A DNA stretch of 64,000 bases from Sodiomyces alkalinus F11 (Eukaryota; Ascomycota; Sordariomycetes; Glomerellales; Plectosphaerellaceae). Each line of letters starts with the position of its first letter. Within the stretch, counting starts at the first letter, position 1. Location: assembly GCF_003711515.1 (NCBI RefSeq), contig NW_021167081.1, forward strand, positions 3,652,483-3,716,482, written 5' to 3'. Of the stretch, positions 1-13,000 are shown piece after piece. The notes under the pieces were generated by a model. That model worked only from the letters and a program-made list of their open reading frames with translations, was not told the DNA's origin and did not search any database. Both the position numbers and the translations under genes were made by a program.

Positions 1-2290
1 AATAGCGATTTAGAAACGCGGCCTTGACCCTTTCACTAAAAGTCTAGCCTACCCCTACTAAGGGGTATACTGACTAGTCTAGGGAAAGGGCCGTGGCCGG
101 CTCTCTATATAGATATAAGATACCCGCTATATAAGTAGACGGAGCGGGCTTACTATAACGTCTATATAGTTATATTCGGGACCGGAGATAATACTCTTAT
201 AATCTAGTTAATCTACTCCGAGAAGTATTAGTTAGCTAGAATACCCTAGAATATACACCTATAAGATATACTTTATTATAGCACCGTTACGGGGCCGATA
301 TATCCCCGTAGGGGACTTTAACCTATACTACCCCCTTTAATCCTAGCTACCACACTACTACCCTCGGGCCGATACCCTCCTTAACCTTACGACCTGCTAG
401 AATCTAGACTTAGTTACTATACCTAGAACTACTACGTAGTACCGCCTAGGCCGGCGTGCTAGTGTTATCGACCTTATATAGGTAATATAAGGGCTCTGCT
501 ATAAGTATAGAGGCCCTAATAACACCGTTATCGGATCGGACTACTACTTATAGATAGCCTATATCTATATAGTAATAAATACCGTGGCGATATTACCGCG
601 GGACCCAGATTAGCCTAGGTAGGTCTAAAAGGATTGAAACACCTTATAGGTTCCTTAACTCACCGCCGGGTAGGTATGCTAGGCTAGCCCGCTTATACTA
701 GCCGAAGATATTAATATAGTACTGAACAACCTAATCGAAGACCTTACGTCCTTAGCCGATAAGGTAGTACTGCGATACCTTGTTAATACCCTCGGACTCC
801 TACTTACTCCCTAGTAAAACACGGAGCTAACCGCTTTTTACCTAAAGAGTAAGGCGTTTTTACCGTAGATATATAGCTAGGAAGTCTCGGAACCGATAGG
901 ATAAGTTCTAGAAAGCGGAGAGGTACTAATATAAGGCTACAGCGGTAGCGAAAGCGTTTATACTAGTAGTACCTACTCTAGTTAACCGGGAAAAACGATA
1001 ACCTCTTTTAGTAACTATAGAAATAGGTATAAAGTAAGGGTAAAGTATCGCTGGACCCCTTATTAGTACCGTTATTCTCCAAAGACGATTAAAATAACCT
1101 GGCTACTATATATACAAAGAAAGCCAAAGTCCTAAGACGGAAGTTCCCCCCCCCCCCTTTACCCTACCGCTTTTAGGCTTTTAGGCGTGGAGTTCCCCCC
1201 CAGATATAATATCCGCCACGATATTATAGTAGCGGATATATAGGGGCGCCTTAAGAAGACTAAGCCATAGGTGGTACTAGGGGCTAATAGGCTCCTAGTA
1301 AGGCTCTTAAAGGCCTACGGACCCCCTTATACTGTAGACTAAGTGCTATCTTTATAGCGTGGCTTAAAGCGAGCTACTACCCGAAGAGGTGCCGTTATGC
1401 TACTATAATAGTCCTTAGGAAAGAAGGTCGGCCGCTAGCCGATTACGGGATAGTAAAGGGATAATAACTAATATTACTCCTTAGTATTATAGGTACGGTC
1501 CTTAAATGAATTGTAGCCGATTATATTATTATCGTAGCGGAGGAGTATCGGGTTCTTATAAAACGATACATAGGTAACTAAACCGGGTAAAGGATTAAGA
1601 TAATAGTATAAAGAGTTATAAAGACTATAAAGGTAAGCTAGGCCTATAGTAGTATTACTTTAATACTCTAACTAGATATAAAAAACGCCTTCGAGTCTAT
1701 CCCTTACTATTACCTCCTCGAGATACTTAAAACGGAAGGGTTCTCTTAGTAGCTTCTTACCCTAGTTAGTAGCTTTCTCTAAGACTATATAGAATAGCTA
1801 TTACTAAATAGCGAAACGGCCCCCCGGCAGCACCTTTATAGGGGAGTCCTATAAGGCTCCCCGATTTCCCTTATTCTTTATATCCTTTATATCTCTATCC
1901 TTTATAAGGAACTAAGGAGGACTCTAAAAACGAGAATAACTAGTTTTACTAATAATACGAATATTATCGCTTTTAGTAAAATAAAGGTATAAACGCTATA
2001 CCGCCTCGCCGCTATATAGCGTACTTACCTACACTAAGAGGTAGCGAGTAGACTATAGTTTAAACTGGCTAAGTATACCTATATCCCCTTTACGAAGGCA
2101 CGCTAACCCTTACCTACCCCGCTCCCCTTAAATACTATTAAGCTATAGCCTAAGCTTACTATATAGAAGAATACTAGAGCTATACTATAACTACATAATC
2201 TATACGCTTACTAATATATAAACCCGGGAACCTACTTATTCGGCGACCTAAACAGGAAGCTACTCGTTCGGCGACCTAAAACGTCCAGCC
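1..2290 (+). mobile_element. LINE relic A (endonuclease + reverse transcriptase), RIP-mutated
   Basis: This is a non-LTR retrotransposon body that runs in from the left edge. The endonuclease signature V-G-D-F-N reads at 308-322. Reverse transcriptase blocks follow: L-D-I-K-N-A-F-E at 1672-1695, G-S-P-I-S-L-I-L from 1855, and the catalytic palm block as S-F-T-N-N-T-N from 1942. In active LINEs that last block is F-A/V-D-D-T-N, so both catalytic Asp codons have become Asn by G-to-A change. TAG and TAA interrupt the frame every few codons, mostly where Gln or Trp would stand. Recognisable RT-like residues fade near 2250. No A-rich tail or RNase H was seen, so the 3' end is probably missing. Once an EN-RT LINE protein of the fungal Tad/I-like type; now non-functional. 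Confidence 0.75.
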
Positions 2291-2740
2291 AGCCTTAGTA
2301 AGCCCATAGAGGCATTAGCACCTATAAGGGGCCTAAGCATTGGATAGTGCCGGGGAACCTATAGAAGGCCTAAGCGTACAGTAGCTCAGGGGAGCCTGCA
2401 GGGCCCTAGGACCTTTAAGGGGCCTAAGTCTTATACCAGACTTTCTGCCTTCTACCTCTAAGGTATCTAGGAAAGGTGGGTCCACTAGGATTATATATAC
2501 AGCTCGATCTCCCTCTTCTACAGATAATATTCTTCCCTCCTTTATACTCTCTTCCACAGAAGAACAGCAGACCTTTTCCACAATTCAACCACTTTATCTC
2601 TTCTTTATTTTTCTTCTTCCGCTTCCAAGTGACCTTTATTAATAAATACTATTTTAGTACCGGTAGTAAAGGCGACATAGCTCCTAGGCATTTAGCTTAA
2701 CAGGAAACTTAACTTCCAATAATACGCTAAGGAGGTAAAA
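2291..2740. other. Junction segment between two LINE relics, no gene
   Basis: The stretch holds a short repeated phrase (GGCGACCTAAA near 2242 and 2270), GGGGCCTAAG-type repeats at 2330-2430, and a pyrimidine-rich run at 2500-2640. Two short overlapping open frames lie here on opposite strands, but neither shows a motif. The CA content is somewhat higher than in the flanks. It could be the 5' untranslated end of the following LINE. Confidence 0.4.
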
Positions 2741-5722
2741 AGCCGCCTTGCTACCTAAACCTATAGCCCTTCAAGGTTAAGTACGGTAGCCCCCTAAAGC
2801 CCCTGTATTTATAGGCCCTTCTGGGGGCCTAGGCCCCTCTTACCCTTCTAACGGTCCCCAGAGCATAACGGGATCACGTAGTAAGGGCCTTAGAAGACCG
2901 TGGGAGTGGCCTAGCCTACACGCTATAGAGCTATAACGCGCGATCTTTAGAGCCACTAAAGAGAAGACCCCTAGACCTGATAGAATAGGCTTAAAACCGA
3001 CCCAACAGGCCTATAAGGCTATCCCCGGGTGCTTTGGATAGGCCTACTTAGCGCCCTTTTCCGCATGGCACTACCCTACCCGCTAGAAAGAAGCCCGCGG
3101 GATTATTCTACCGAAGCCAGGGAAAAGGACTATTTAGATCCTAAGTCTTATAGGATTATAGCCCTTCTAAACTACCCAGGTAAAGTACTCGAAAGGGCTA
3201 TAGCTACTAGGCTTAGCCTTTTAGCTAATACCCGCGACGACCTTCTATACGCTACTTAAATAGGGGAAGAAAATAAGGCTCTGCTATCGATACGGCCCTT
3301 CTCTTCCTTCACAATATCGAGAAATAGCGTAAATCACGCTATAATCCCATAATGTCTATGCTATTTTTAGATATTAAAGGAGCCTTCGATCACGTCGCCC
3401 GTCTCTAGCTACTTAGGACTCTTTAAGAACTCTAACTACCCCCGAACCTAGTTAAATAGGTAGCCTCTTCTATAGAAAACAGGTATATCTAACTAGCCTT
3501 TAAAAGGCAGGTTTAGCAGCCTAACCCCTAAATATAGGGGTTATATAAGGCTCTCCGATTTCCTTTATCCTATTCCTAATTCATATTAGGAAGGTTATAG
3601 CGGGACCGGATTTTCTGGGGTTTTAGCTTTACTATATCGACGATTTTTAGCTATCTATAGCGCTTATATTAACTAGGAAAAACTATAAAACTCTAGAAAA
3701 GCCTATAGCCTCTCTTTTTAACGTAGTACAAATTAACTAAGTCCTTTTCGACCACCGAAAAACAGAGCTTATTTAATTCTATCAAAGACGCTCTAAAGAA
3801 GATACTCCGGTTATTATAGGGGGGCACCTAGTTAAACCCGTGCTAGGTGCTATTAGGTGGCTAGTAGGCTGGTTTAAACCTAAGCTATCCTTTAAACCCT
3901 ATATCGAACAACGTCTAAACGTAGCTTTAGAGGCCCTTAATAGGTTATATAGGCTTGCTAGCTCGTGGAGGGGCCTTTTTTCTAAGGCTCTAAGGCAGTT
4001 ATATATAGCCTGTATTATCTTATTAGCTGATTTTAGCTCGTAGCTCTAGTAGGATCCTAAGTCACTGAAAAAGGACCTAGTAGACCGCCTAGAACGCCTA
4101 TAGTACGGCGCTTTAGTCAGGGCCCTAGGGACTTTTAAGGGGGCTCCTTTATAACCCTTAGAACTCGAAGCAGCAGTTCCCCTAGCGGCGGTTCGGTTAA
4201 CTAGGTCTAATAGGCTATATACCTTTAGGACCTTAAAGTTCCTATCAAACCACCCTATTAAACGCTAGCTCCTAAGAAACGAAAACGACGAAGACCTTAT
4301 CCGGTTACGAAACCTACTACCCACTATATAGCTCTATAAACTAGGCCTAGAAATAGTGGCTCTAGTAGGGCAGTCTTAGAATATCGAAGGTCCTTCGGCT
4401 AGGTAGGAGGCCCCCTAGGCCTCGGAATCTATTACGGACCTAAGACCCTTTTTCCCGTTTAAAAACCGGCCTAAAATAGCCACCGACCCTAGCCCTGGCC
4501 TTGGCCCCGAAATCCTCGACTAAAAGACAGCCTACCTCGAAGCCCTCGCTAAAATATAATATAACGTAGGCGATTAGGCCGCTGTTTTCTATACCGACGA
4601 CTCACTAGGCCACCCTACTATACCCCTTATATGACCCTTATAGGCTATAGCCGCCATAATATAGTAGACTAATACTAGGAGGCCCTATAAAGCTATAGGC
4701 TTTAACCTTAGGGCCGTTACCGAAGTCGCGGACGCTGAATTATACGCTATTCTTTAGGCCCTCCGCGCTACTCTAGAGTAAATGCCTAGTCCCCTAGAAT
4801 ACTATATTTTCAGCGATTCCCAGGCGGCTATTTAGAAGCTTTAGCACACTATATAATAGGCTATAAAGGCAAAAACCCTTATCTTACGCCTTAATTAACT
4901 AGGCACTTCGATTTCCGTGTAGTAATACCCCTCGCACATGGGGATAAAAGGGAATAAACTAGCGGATAAAGTCGCTAAAGGGGCACTAAACCCCGAAAAA
5001 GCTACTAAGTCTATTAGTTTAGTTACCCTTAGCCACCGAAAACGCCGGGTTAATAAGGCCTTAATTCAAGCCTTGAAGGCTCTTTGGAATAACGAAGAAG
5101 AGTCGGAAAAAGGAGGTAAATCGGTACGGTTAGGCCGCCTTTATAGGCGCCTAGTCCGCGATAACCTCCGTTTCTCCCGAAAACCACTACCTACCTAGGG
5201 CGTTAGGTGGGTATGGTCGGCTTTTATATAGTTAAAAACCGGCTTCGGTTACCTAAAACCTGATTAAAAAAGGGTCTAAAACTATACTAATAACCGCTAT
5301 TCCTGTCCCGGCTCCCCTATACAGGATACAGTATACCTTATTCTCTCCTGCCCTTTTTATAAAAATAAACGAAAAGCCCGGCCGGAGGCCCTAGCAGGCC
5401 TACCGCTATCTCTGCCGCTATTATTCGGTACTAAAACAGGAGTACAGGCCTTATAGGCCTATCTTTTAGATACTAAAATAGCTTCGGCAGAGTAGTATAG
5501 GGCGTAAACCACGATTTCTGCGGTCTAGTTATTTTATATTGGTTTTTACCTATTAGGATTATTAGGCAGATTATTACGGAGAATTTCCTTTGCTTATTAC
5601 TACTATTACGCTTTATTTTACTATACCTAGCTTCTAATAGCCTCTAGCCCTTAGGGCGATAGGCGCCGCGCCATAGCTTTAGGGCTGCACGCGCGTAATA
5701 AATAAATAAATAAATTAAAAAA
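2741..5722 (+). mobile_element. LINE relic B (RT, RNase H, zinc C-terminus, A-rich tail)
   Basis: This is the 3' two thirds of a non-LTR retrotransposon. The RT N-terminal part reads around 3110-3240 (K-S-Y-R-I-I-A-L-L and G-K-V-L-E-R). The palm block A, L-D-I-K-G-A-F-D, lies at 3368-3391 and block C, Y-Y-I-D-D-F, at 3630-3647, with both Asp kept. An RNase H domain follows: V-F-Y-T-D-D-S at 4584-4604 and the H-M-G-I-K-G-N-K-L-A-D end near 4935-4970. A C-terminal zinc-knuckle-like stretch (C-P ... L-S-C-P) sits near 5293-5365, with the expected His now Tyr. The sequence ends in an A-rich AATA-repeat tail. Many Gln/Trp stops make it dead. The 5' start (endonuclease) is missing, which fits ordinary 5' truncation. 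A second, inverted copy lies at 26.06-27.3 kb. Confidence 0.8.
5697..5722 (+). repeat. AATA-type tail of LINE B
   Basis: About six AATA units followed by an A-run close the LINE B body. This is the usual 3' signature of target-primed LINE insertion and sets the element's 3' end and orientation. Confidence 0.7.
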
Positions 5723-8296
5723 CAAAGTGCGGTAGCGTAGGGGTATAGCTTTGTAGACGCGAGGCGGTTATATCTCGTAATAATAAGATTAGTAGTAGCC
5801 TACTACGTCTTAGCCGTTTATAAGATAGGGGCAGGCCCTCGGCATAGCCTCGTAGTAGTACTTATAGTGGTATAAAACCGGTACCTCCGACTAGTAGCAG
5901 GGCCTATAAGACTATACCGGTTAGAGTCCTCGAAAAAAAGACTTTTATCTCCCCCCTTAACCTATACGTTTTAAGCCTTAGTGCTTAGAAGATCCTCTAT
6001 ATATAGAAAAAGCGGACCGAGGCTAAGATACTAGCCGGGGTATATGCGCGAGAGCCTTAATAGTACCGAATTAGTATTATAAGACCTATACTAGCCTAAT
6101 ATAGAATGCCTAGCTTATCGCCCTAGCGACCTAGGCAGGACCTTACCCACGAGAAAGGCCCTTATAAGGGAATAGGGCAGAATCTAGACAGAAGTATACC
6201 GGCTCTATACCTATACTATAATAGCACTAAGCTGCCTCCCGATATAATACTCCTTTCGGAAATATAAAGACCTCCTTAAACTATAAAGCTCTATACTAAC
6301 CTAGATCAGATTAGAAATACTAGGCCTATAAGCTTTCCTAGCTAAGGTAAGGGTGCCGGGATTCTTATCGACGCGGTGCTTTTACGGTAATAGAGAGGCA
6401 GTCACAGCGGAGTATATAATACTCTAGTACTAGGAAATAACCGACGAAGAATATAGGGACTTTCTTAGTGCTATAAAAAGGCCGCTTACGACTAGAGAGG
6501 ATTTATATACTATACCACAGTATAACACTAGAGCCGGGATCAATGCTACGTAGTTCCTATAATAGAAGAGACTTAACGACTTCCGCCTCGCCCTTAATAT
6601 CACGGAGGCCTATAAGAGCACGGTAGTATAATAGCGGGGCAGAAACGATGTAATAGCTAGACTTAGTATTAAATAAGTGCCCTATAAGCCAGGACCCTAG
6701 CGGTATGAAGACGGTACCGATACTATACTATACTACCCCTACTCCTTATCTTCTTTATTACCTCCCTTAGAGGTATTAACCCCACTCTTAGTATATATAA
6801 GACCCTAAGAAAATTAGCCGGTTATACACTGTAAAGAGGCCGTGTAGGGACCTTAACAGAGCCACTTATATGATAGTATAGTAGTATATCTATTATTCCC
6901 TTTACGCGCCGAAATCGACGTGACTATTCCTATACCCCCGCTAATATAATACGGCCACGGCTATATACGAAAGGGACGGCCGAGAGACGGCCCGCCTAAA
7001 GGATAAAGCCGCCGTCTTTAGACGCTCTTTAGCTTATAGGTTATTAGCATAGTACTACCACGATACTAAAGGGGGATTACTTACCATAACGGTACTATCC
7101 CTACTAGCGGCCATCGCCGCTATATATATCTAATAGACCTTTATGAGGCGTTACTATTACTTTTTAGTATACGGGGGGCCTATTAACCTGTTAGATCCCA
7201 TTACTCCGGCGTCCCGGTAGCACTATTACAGTATAGGAACGACTTATATCCTTATAGGAGTAACGGCTATTAGCGTCCTAAAGGTATACGGCGTCGGTAC
7301 TAGGTATATTAGTATATACGTTACCCTTATCCGGGTATATATCTAGACACTTACTATAATAAAGATAACTACCGTTTATTAGCCGTTATAATACCGCCCT
7401 GATACTACTAGAGTCTATATATAGCATAACTCGAACTATACTACGCTTATAGCGGCGATTATTACGATTAGGAGCAGGTATCTATAACTATTAGAATACT
7501 ACTACTAAGGGAATACAACGCTATAAAGATACTTATATTATACTTTTAACGCTATTATTATTATTATATATATCAATACTATTATACTACTTAGTTAGCC
7601 CCGCGTTACCGTAGCGCTACCTATAAACTATATACTAGAATTATAGAAAAGAAATAGAAATAGAGAACTATAAGACGCTACTAGTTAGTATAACGCCGCG
7701 ATAGTAAACCTATAGGAGTATAAACAGGCACGTAACGTAAGAAAAACCTATAGTAAGCTCTATAGCGTTATAGAAAGGAAAAGAAAAAGGAAAAGAACCT
7801 TATTATTTATTATTTATCTACTATTTTTACGGTTATAGGCGGAGGATTACCCTACCTGCCTACTACCGGATATAGCAGGCACCTACCCCTTAAGGGAGGT
7901 AGGAACACCTACCTTACCTACTCTTTTTGTTAATTAAATAGAAGGGATAATAGGAATAATCCACGAGGATATATAGAGACCGAGTATAGTATACCGCGGC
8001 CGCCGTGCGACGGAGACGCTATGGTACTTACACGGCCCCTGCTCCCTTGTTAGCGATTGGCCTAGGCTGGCCTAAACTATAGCCTACTACCCTTCTCGTT
8101 AGCTACTAGCCTAAAGGTATAATTTAGATACGCAGAGGAGACGAACCGGGGCTATATCGGCCCCGTAATAGCACCACTATACCGAAGGACAAGTATAAAG
8201 GCTTTCCCCAGAGCCCCTGGCTTTCCCCTTTATAGCTACCCCAGAAGGACCGTATAGTCTAGATTAGGCTTCTATAGATTATAAAAGGTAGCGGAG
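5723..8296 (+). mobile_element. LINE relic C, 3' part (C-terminal zinc domain and long 3' UTR)
   Basis: In the plus frame around 6350-6660 the sequence reads like the C-terminal tail of RNase H-type fungal LINE proteins: F-L-S-T-R-C-F-Y-G-N-R-E-A-V followed by a Y-I-I-L segment. This matches the family's C-x-C-G ... H-x4-C knuckle with Cys and His turned to Tyr. A Q-L/F-rich helix follows (N-D-F-R-L-A-L-N-I). No RT is left in front, so the copy is truncated. The remaining 1.6 kb is untranslatable and ends GCGGAG + (GAA/TAA)n. Its last 500 bp (about 7790-8296) match, as reverse complement, 21.29-21.83 kb. That match shows this end is a repeated 3' UTR. Confidence 0.5.
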
Positions 8297-8378
8297 TAAG
8301 AAGAAGAAGAAGAAGACGAAGAATAAGAATAAGAATAATAATAAGAATAATAATAATAATAATAGTATTATTATTATG

Positions 8379-8429
<51 letters not shown>

Positions 8430-8436
8430 TTTTATT
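8297..8436. repeat. GAA/TAA then TTA microsatellite with mirror symmetry
   Basis: A run of AAG/AAT triplets (8297-8364) passes through a short centre into (TTA)n to 8436. The two arms are near complements, so the block can fold on itself. On the left it is the tail of LINE C. The right arm has the composition expected of the tail of an inverted LINE copy whose 3' end would begin at 8437. Confidence 0.85.
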
Positions 8437-9735
8437 ACCCTGCTCTCGCTTAGCTAAGCTAGGCTAGCCATATAGGTAATAGTCCTTCTCTAATTTTCGA
8501 GGGGAAACCGTTAATAGATAAAAACCTCTATACTCTTATTATATAAGAAAGTTCTATTATTCGTGGCCGCTATAGTATCGCTCCGCAGTCCTATTCTTAT
8601 CGCTATTCGAAAACCGGATCTTCCCTCCGGGCTAATAGCTAACAGGGGTCGGCTAGTTAATAGGTGCTATATCGGGTCGTACGCGTCCTTAGTATACTAC
8701 CGCCACGGTTACTTGCCGCCGTCCTTTCCGTTATTCCGGATCCGGCGGGGGTATTATTTCCTCGCCGCGGTACTCTTTATACCCTCCCTTCCTTTTATAG
8801 GGGCGGGGGCATGCCTGCCCCCCCCCGTACTCCGTCCTTGATATATTATTCATTCCTAAATCTTTTTCGTATACCTGCTATTCATAATAGCCCTTATATA
8901 GTTATATACCTCCTTTTCTCGCGCTATATAGGCTCTCCGGTGTAGGCATTATAGTATAGGCCGGGCGTGGCTACTATTCTCTAGAAGGTATAGTAACTTA
9001 TCAGACTAATCTACCGCCCCCTTTTCTTATAAACCTCCCTCTTTTCCTCTCTCTTTTCCTCTTTTCCTTGTTTCCTTTCTGCAAGCTATCGTTTTAAGGT
9101 AAGATTCGCGTAGTCGGTACAGTATAAGTACGGCCCTAGAGCACTCCTATACGGGATCCCCCGGTACTATTCGGCTATAGTATAGGGGATCCTACGGGGT
9201 CCTGGGTTATACTATCCTCGCGCCGCCCTCGCTCCGCCCCCGTAACGCCCGCCGTAGTCTAACTTTCCTACCCCCTTAGATACTTAATAATAAAACCTCC
9301 GTTATTAAAAGGGGAGCCGGTTCCGGCACTTATAAGGGTAAAGAGCCGGCTACCCCTTAGCTCTTAACTATAAGTCCCCCGCGCTATTATTATAGCGCCC
9401 GCTTTACGCCCTTACTTCGTATTCTAACCCGGTATAGTCTAAGCCTATTATCCGTTTATCTCTATATACCTCGTGTATTATATTATTAGGCTAAGACTAT
9501 TAGGCTACGCTATATAAGAACCCTGCTAGTAAATAGTCCTATTATTTCTTCGCTACGCCCCCGCTACGCTATATACCTACTCCCTACCGCGTTTTACTAA
9601 CCTAACTTAGGAGCCGGAGCTTATTATATAAAGTGTATTAATAGTAACCGTAATACCTAAGACTACGCCCTAGTTTATCCCCGCTATATTCCCGCTACGT
9701 CCTCGCTCCGCTAATCCTCCTATTAAATCCCCCTG
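8437..9735. other. Unassigned relic, possibly an inverted LINE C 3' end
   Basis: The first 120 bases share phrases with the LINE C 3' ends at 21.3 and 22.1 kb (GGGGAAA-C followed by AACCTCTATACTCTT), in the orientation expected of a minus-strand copy that starts at the microsatellite. Beyond about 8600 no protein motif was found on either strand. Two overlapping open frames at 8563-8945 have no recognisable domain and lie in a CG-rich stretch, so they are not called genes. C-rich runs occur near 8820. Confidence 0.3.
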
Positions 9736-10030
9736 TCAGGTGCCTATAGCAGTGGTTATAATGGGTCCCTAGTGTGAACCTATAGGGGGCCAGGCGTGCC
9801 TAGTCCAAGACCCCTCGAGGCATAAATAAAGCAGTTATTTTTTAGCAAATAGAATAGTCCCTCAAAGCAAATAAGGCAGCCCTCGAGGAAGTAAATAAGC
9901 AGTCTTCGAGGAGTAGCGGAATATAGTCTTAAGGACCGGAGGAGCCTCCCCTTTAAAGGGGGAGGCCAGCGATTAATCTGATTCTTTAACTACTCCCACG
10001 TTCGAACCCTATCATGATTCTATCGTAATT
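9736..10030 (+). repeat. LTR-like segment in front of a gypsy relic
   Basis: The segment opens TGTCAGGTGCC, a usual LTR-style TG start, and precedes the gag-like frame of the gypsy relic. Unlike its neighbours it keeps many CA dinucleotides. It contains three diverged units of a CTCGAGG ... AAATAA-GCAG phrase (about 9820-9925) and a strong hairpin at 9944-9966 (GCCTCCCC, TTTAAA loop, GGGGGAGGC). No matching second LTR was found in the window, so the LTR call is inferred from position. Confidence 0.4.
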
Positions 10031-13000
10031 ATACCTGGTTCCTTACTTAACCCTACCTTTTTACTCTTTACGACTACCTATTTAATATTTTAATCGCTCT
10101 ACCTATAAGGGCGCGAAGACTGTTAAGGAGAGTCACTAAGATATCTAACTATCACGAAATAAACGATCCTACCTTCGATTTTAATAAGGCTACTAGTTAG
10201 TTTAAGCGATAGCTCCGCGATAGCGAGACCGCCTTTATACAAGACGACCCGCCGATAAGGAATACGACGGGAACACGCCGGGAACTAATACTACTCCTAC
10301 TACTCCTACCTCTACCACCGTATCGGCACCTATTCTTACCCCTATACCTACTCCTATCGCTAGCACTACCTTTACTATTACCTCTGCCCCTATCACCGTC
10401 CCCCTTCCTTAGACCATAACCATAACAGGACCCGCGTATAACCCTAACCTGCCCCTATATATAAACGTTAACCTAGCCGCGCTAACAGAGGAATAACTAG
10501 ACGAACGCGTTAAGTGGATAAAGGCGTAGAACCACCGTAAGCGTAAGCTCGCTTATCTCGCTAAGCTTATGGCGGATACTACTACCGTCGCTACCACTAC
10601 TATTAATCCTAATATTAATCCTAACCCGGCCGATAGTACCCACCGCTATGTAGCTAAGCCCCCACGTCGCGTTATAACCCCGGCGGGATCCTAGTATACC
10701 TACGATGTGTTTATAACAATATCTATATAGGGCTCCGCCACCTAGGCTAAGTTTAATTTCCCCTTACCTAAATAGGATAGTGTATCCTGGGCTAAGTATC
10801 GTATATTTATCTAGGAGACTAACTAGCGGTTCGACCTGGATTCTTAATCCTTTCCTATAGATGCTATACAGAACTACTTCATTATATCGTGCCTCCCCTA
10901 CCACCTTAAGGAACGCTAGTAGGCCGAGCTACGATATAAGTACGATAGCGATTCTAATAGGGTTACCTAGGCTGCCTTATAAGCTTAGCTGTCTTATTAG
11001 GTTAATAATAACGATACCCGTTTAAGAGAGGTAGCGGTATAGATCTAGAGCGAGTCTATCTTATCCTAGAGAGAGGGCGAGACTTACGCTAAGTTTATAT
11101 AACGGTGGGAAGCCCTAGAGTTGGAACTACCGGGCGAACTCCTAGACTAGTAGAGGATTTAGATAGTGCTGATAAGGGTGCTCCCGCCTATTCGGGACTA
11201 TATAGTGTTTATAGGGGTTCCTAAGGACTACTAAGACCTGGCCCCGGCCTGTTATAGGGCGGAAGCCTTAACTATTACCGACGGTCTGGCCGTCGCTCGG
11301 ATAGATTTCTAGTCTACTATATAACGACGTTGTTTCCGCTCGCGTGCCTCTGGCCTTTCTTATGCCCCTGCTTCTGCCCCTGTTCCTGCGCCCACTTATA
11401 CGCCTGTTTCTGCGCCTGCGCCTACCCCTAGTTACCCTATATAGCCTAGGCCGTTGTCCTAGTCCGGGCCGTCCCCATATTACCTCGATTCTATTACTTA
11501 CTATAACTATAACTAAAAGGGGCACTACGCTATTATATGCCCTAGCCCTTAGGCATAGGGCTCGAGTAATAATAACCCGAATACCTAACCGGTGTTTACC
11601 TCTCGCCCCACGGTCGGCCGTGTCACGGGCGAGGTGCCCTAGAAAAAACACTCACCTTAAGTAACCCCTTTTACTACCACTGTACCGGTAAAGGCACGCG
11701 TTCCCTTTCGCCGAGGGAGGGAATAGGTATACACGTCGGCTCTCCTTAACGGAGGCGCCGATATTAAGGTTTTAGCTCAGTCCCTCCTAGGACCTAATTA
11801 GGTTACTGACGGGTCCCCGGTTCCAGTATCCTGGATTATAGAAGGATAAACGAAGATAACTCTTAGGTCTACTTATAGGATTATTATCGCGATAGACTAT
11901 TAGGGTCGAAGGAGGGTATAAGGCGCTGAGTTCTATATTATGAATCTTACGAGCGCGAAGATTACCCTAGGGAGGCTATAGCTTACGGCCGTTAACCCTA
12001 ACGTTAATTAGTAGTGTAGTATAAAGACCTACCCCTTAACCTACGTAGAGCTTAATATAGTTATATCCCTAAGAGAGCTACATAGGACAGTTAGATAAGC
12101 TAAGTCTATCCTTACCCTAAGCTATATAGGTTCCACGCAGGGCTTATGTGTCGGCTATATCGGCCTAGAAAACCCTTCGGTGGGCTATAGAGATGAATTC
12201 TTAGAAGCCGGGGAACCCGCTACCCCTATACTACCGGAATAGAATTAAGATTTCGCTAATATTTTTAACGTCGAAAACGCCGAGAGGCTACCAGCGCACT
12301 AGTAATAGGACTACGCGATTAAGATCAAGGAAGGGAAGAAGCCGCTATACGGTCCTATTTACCCCCTCGCCGTATAAGAGCTCGAGGTGCTATGTTAGTA
12401 TTTATAGGATACCGTTATAAAGGGCTAGATTAGACCGTCTACTAGCCCGGCTAGCGCCCTTATTCTATTCATTCCTATTCTATTCATTCCTAAGAAGGGT
12501 AGTAAGCTACGCCTCTATATTAATTATAGGGGACTAAATAAGGTGACTATTAAGGATCGTACCCTATTACCCCTTATCCACTAAATCTTAGATCGTTTAT
12601 CTTTAGCGTAGTACTATACTAAGCTAGATCTTAAGGATATATACTACCGGCTCCGTATACGGGCGGGTGAAAAATAGAAGACGGCGTTCCGCACGAAATA
12701 CGGCCACTACGAATATCTTATTATACTATTTAGTCATACTAACGCGCTAGCGAGTTTCTAATACTATATTAATTAAGCGTCATCAGGCCTTATAGATACT
12801 ATCTATATAGTATACCTCGATAATATCCTTATCTATAGTAAGGACTTAGCCACCCACCGCGTATACGTCCGCGAGGTCCTTACTAAGCTTACGCAGTAGT
12901 TATTATATACTAACCCTGATAGGTGTGAATTTAAGACTAGAGGCGTCGAATTCCTTGGTTTTATCTATAGTCCTGATAGGGTATATATCGACTAATCTCG

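Noticed and set aside
8297..8436. Centromere or telomere repeat
   Set aside because: It is a short triplet microsatellite attached to a LINE tail; no TTAGGG arrays or long satellite were seen.
8563..8945. Two overlapping plus-strand frames of about 92 codons
   Set aside because: No motif, no plausible start context, and located in a CG-rich relic that lacks stop-rich TA. Chance openings are expected.
11268..11664. Overlapping open frames on both strands (127 and 106 codons)
   Set aside because: They lie on the Pro/Ala-rich linker of the gypsy gag, where CCT/GCG-type repeats keep several frames open by composition. The gag frame itself reads through stops in a third frame.
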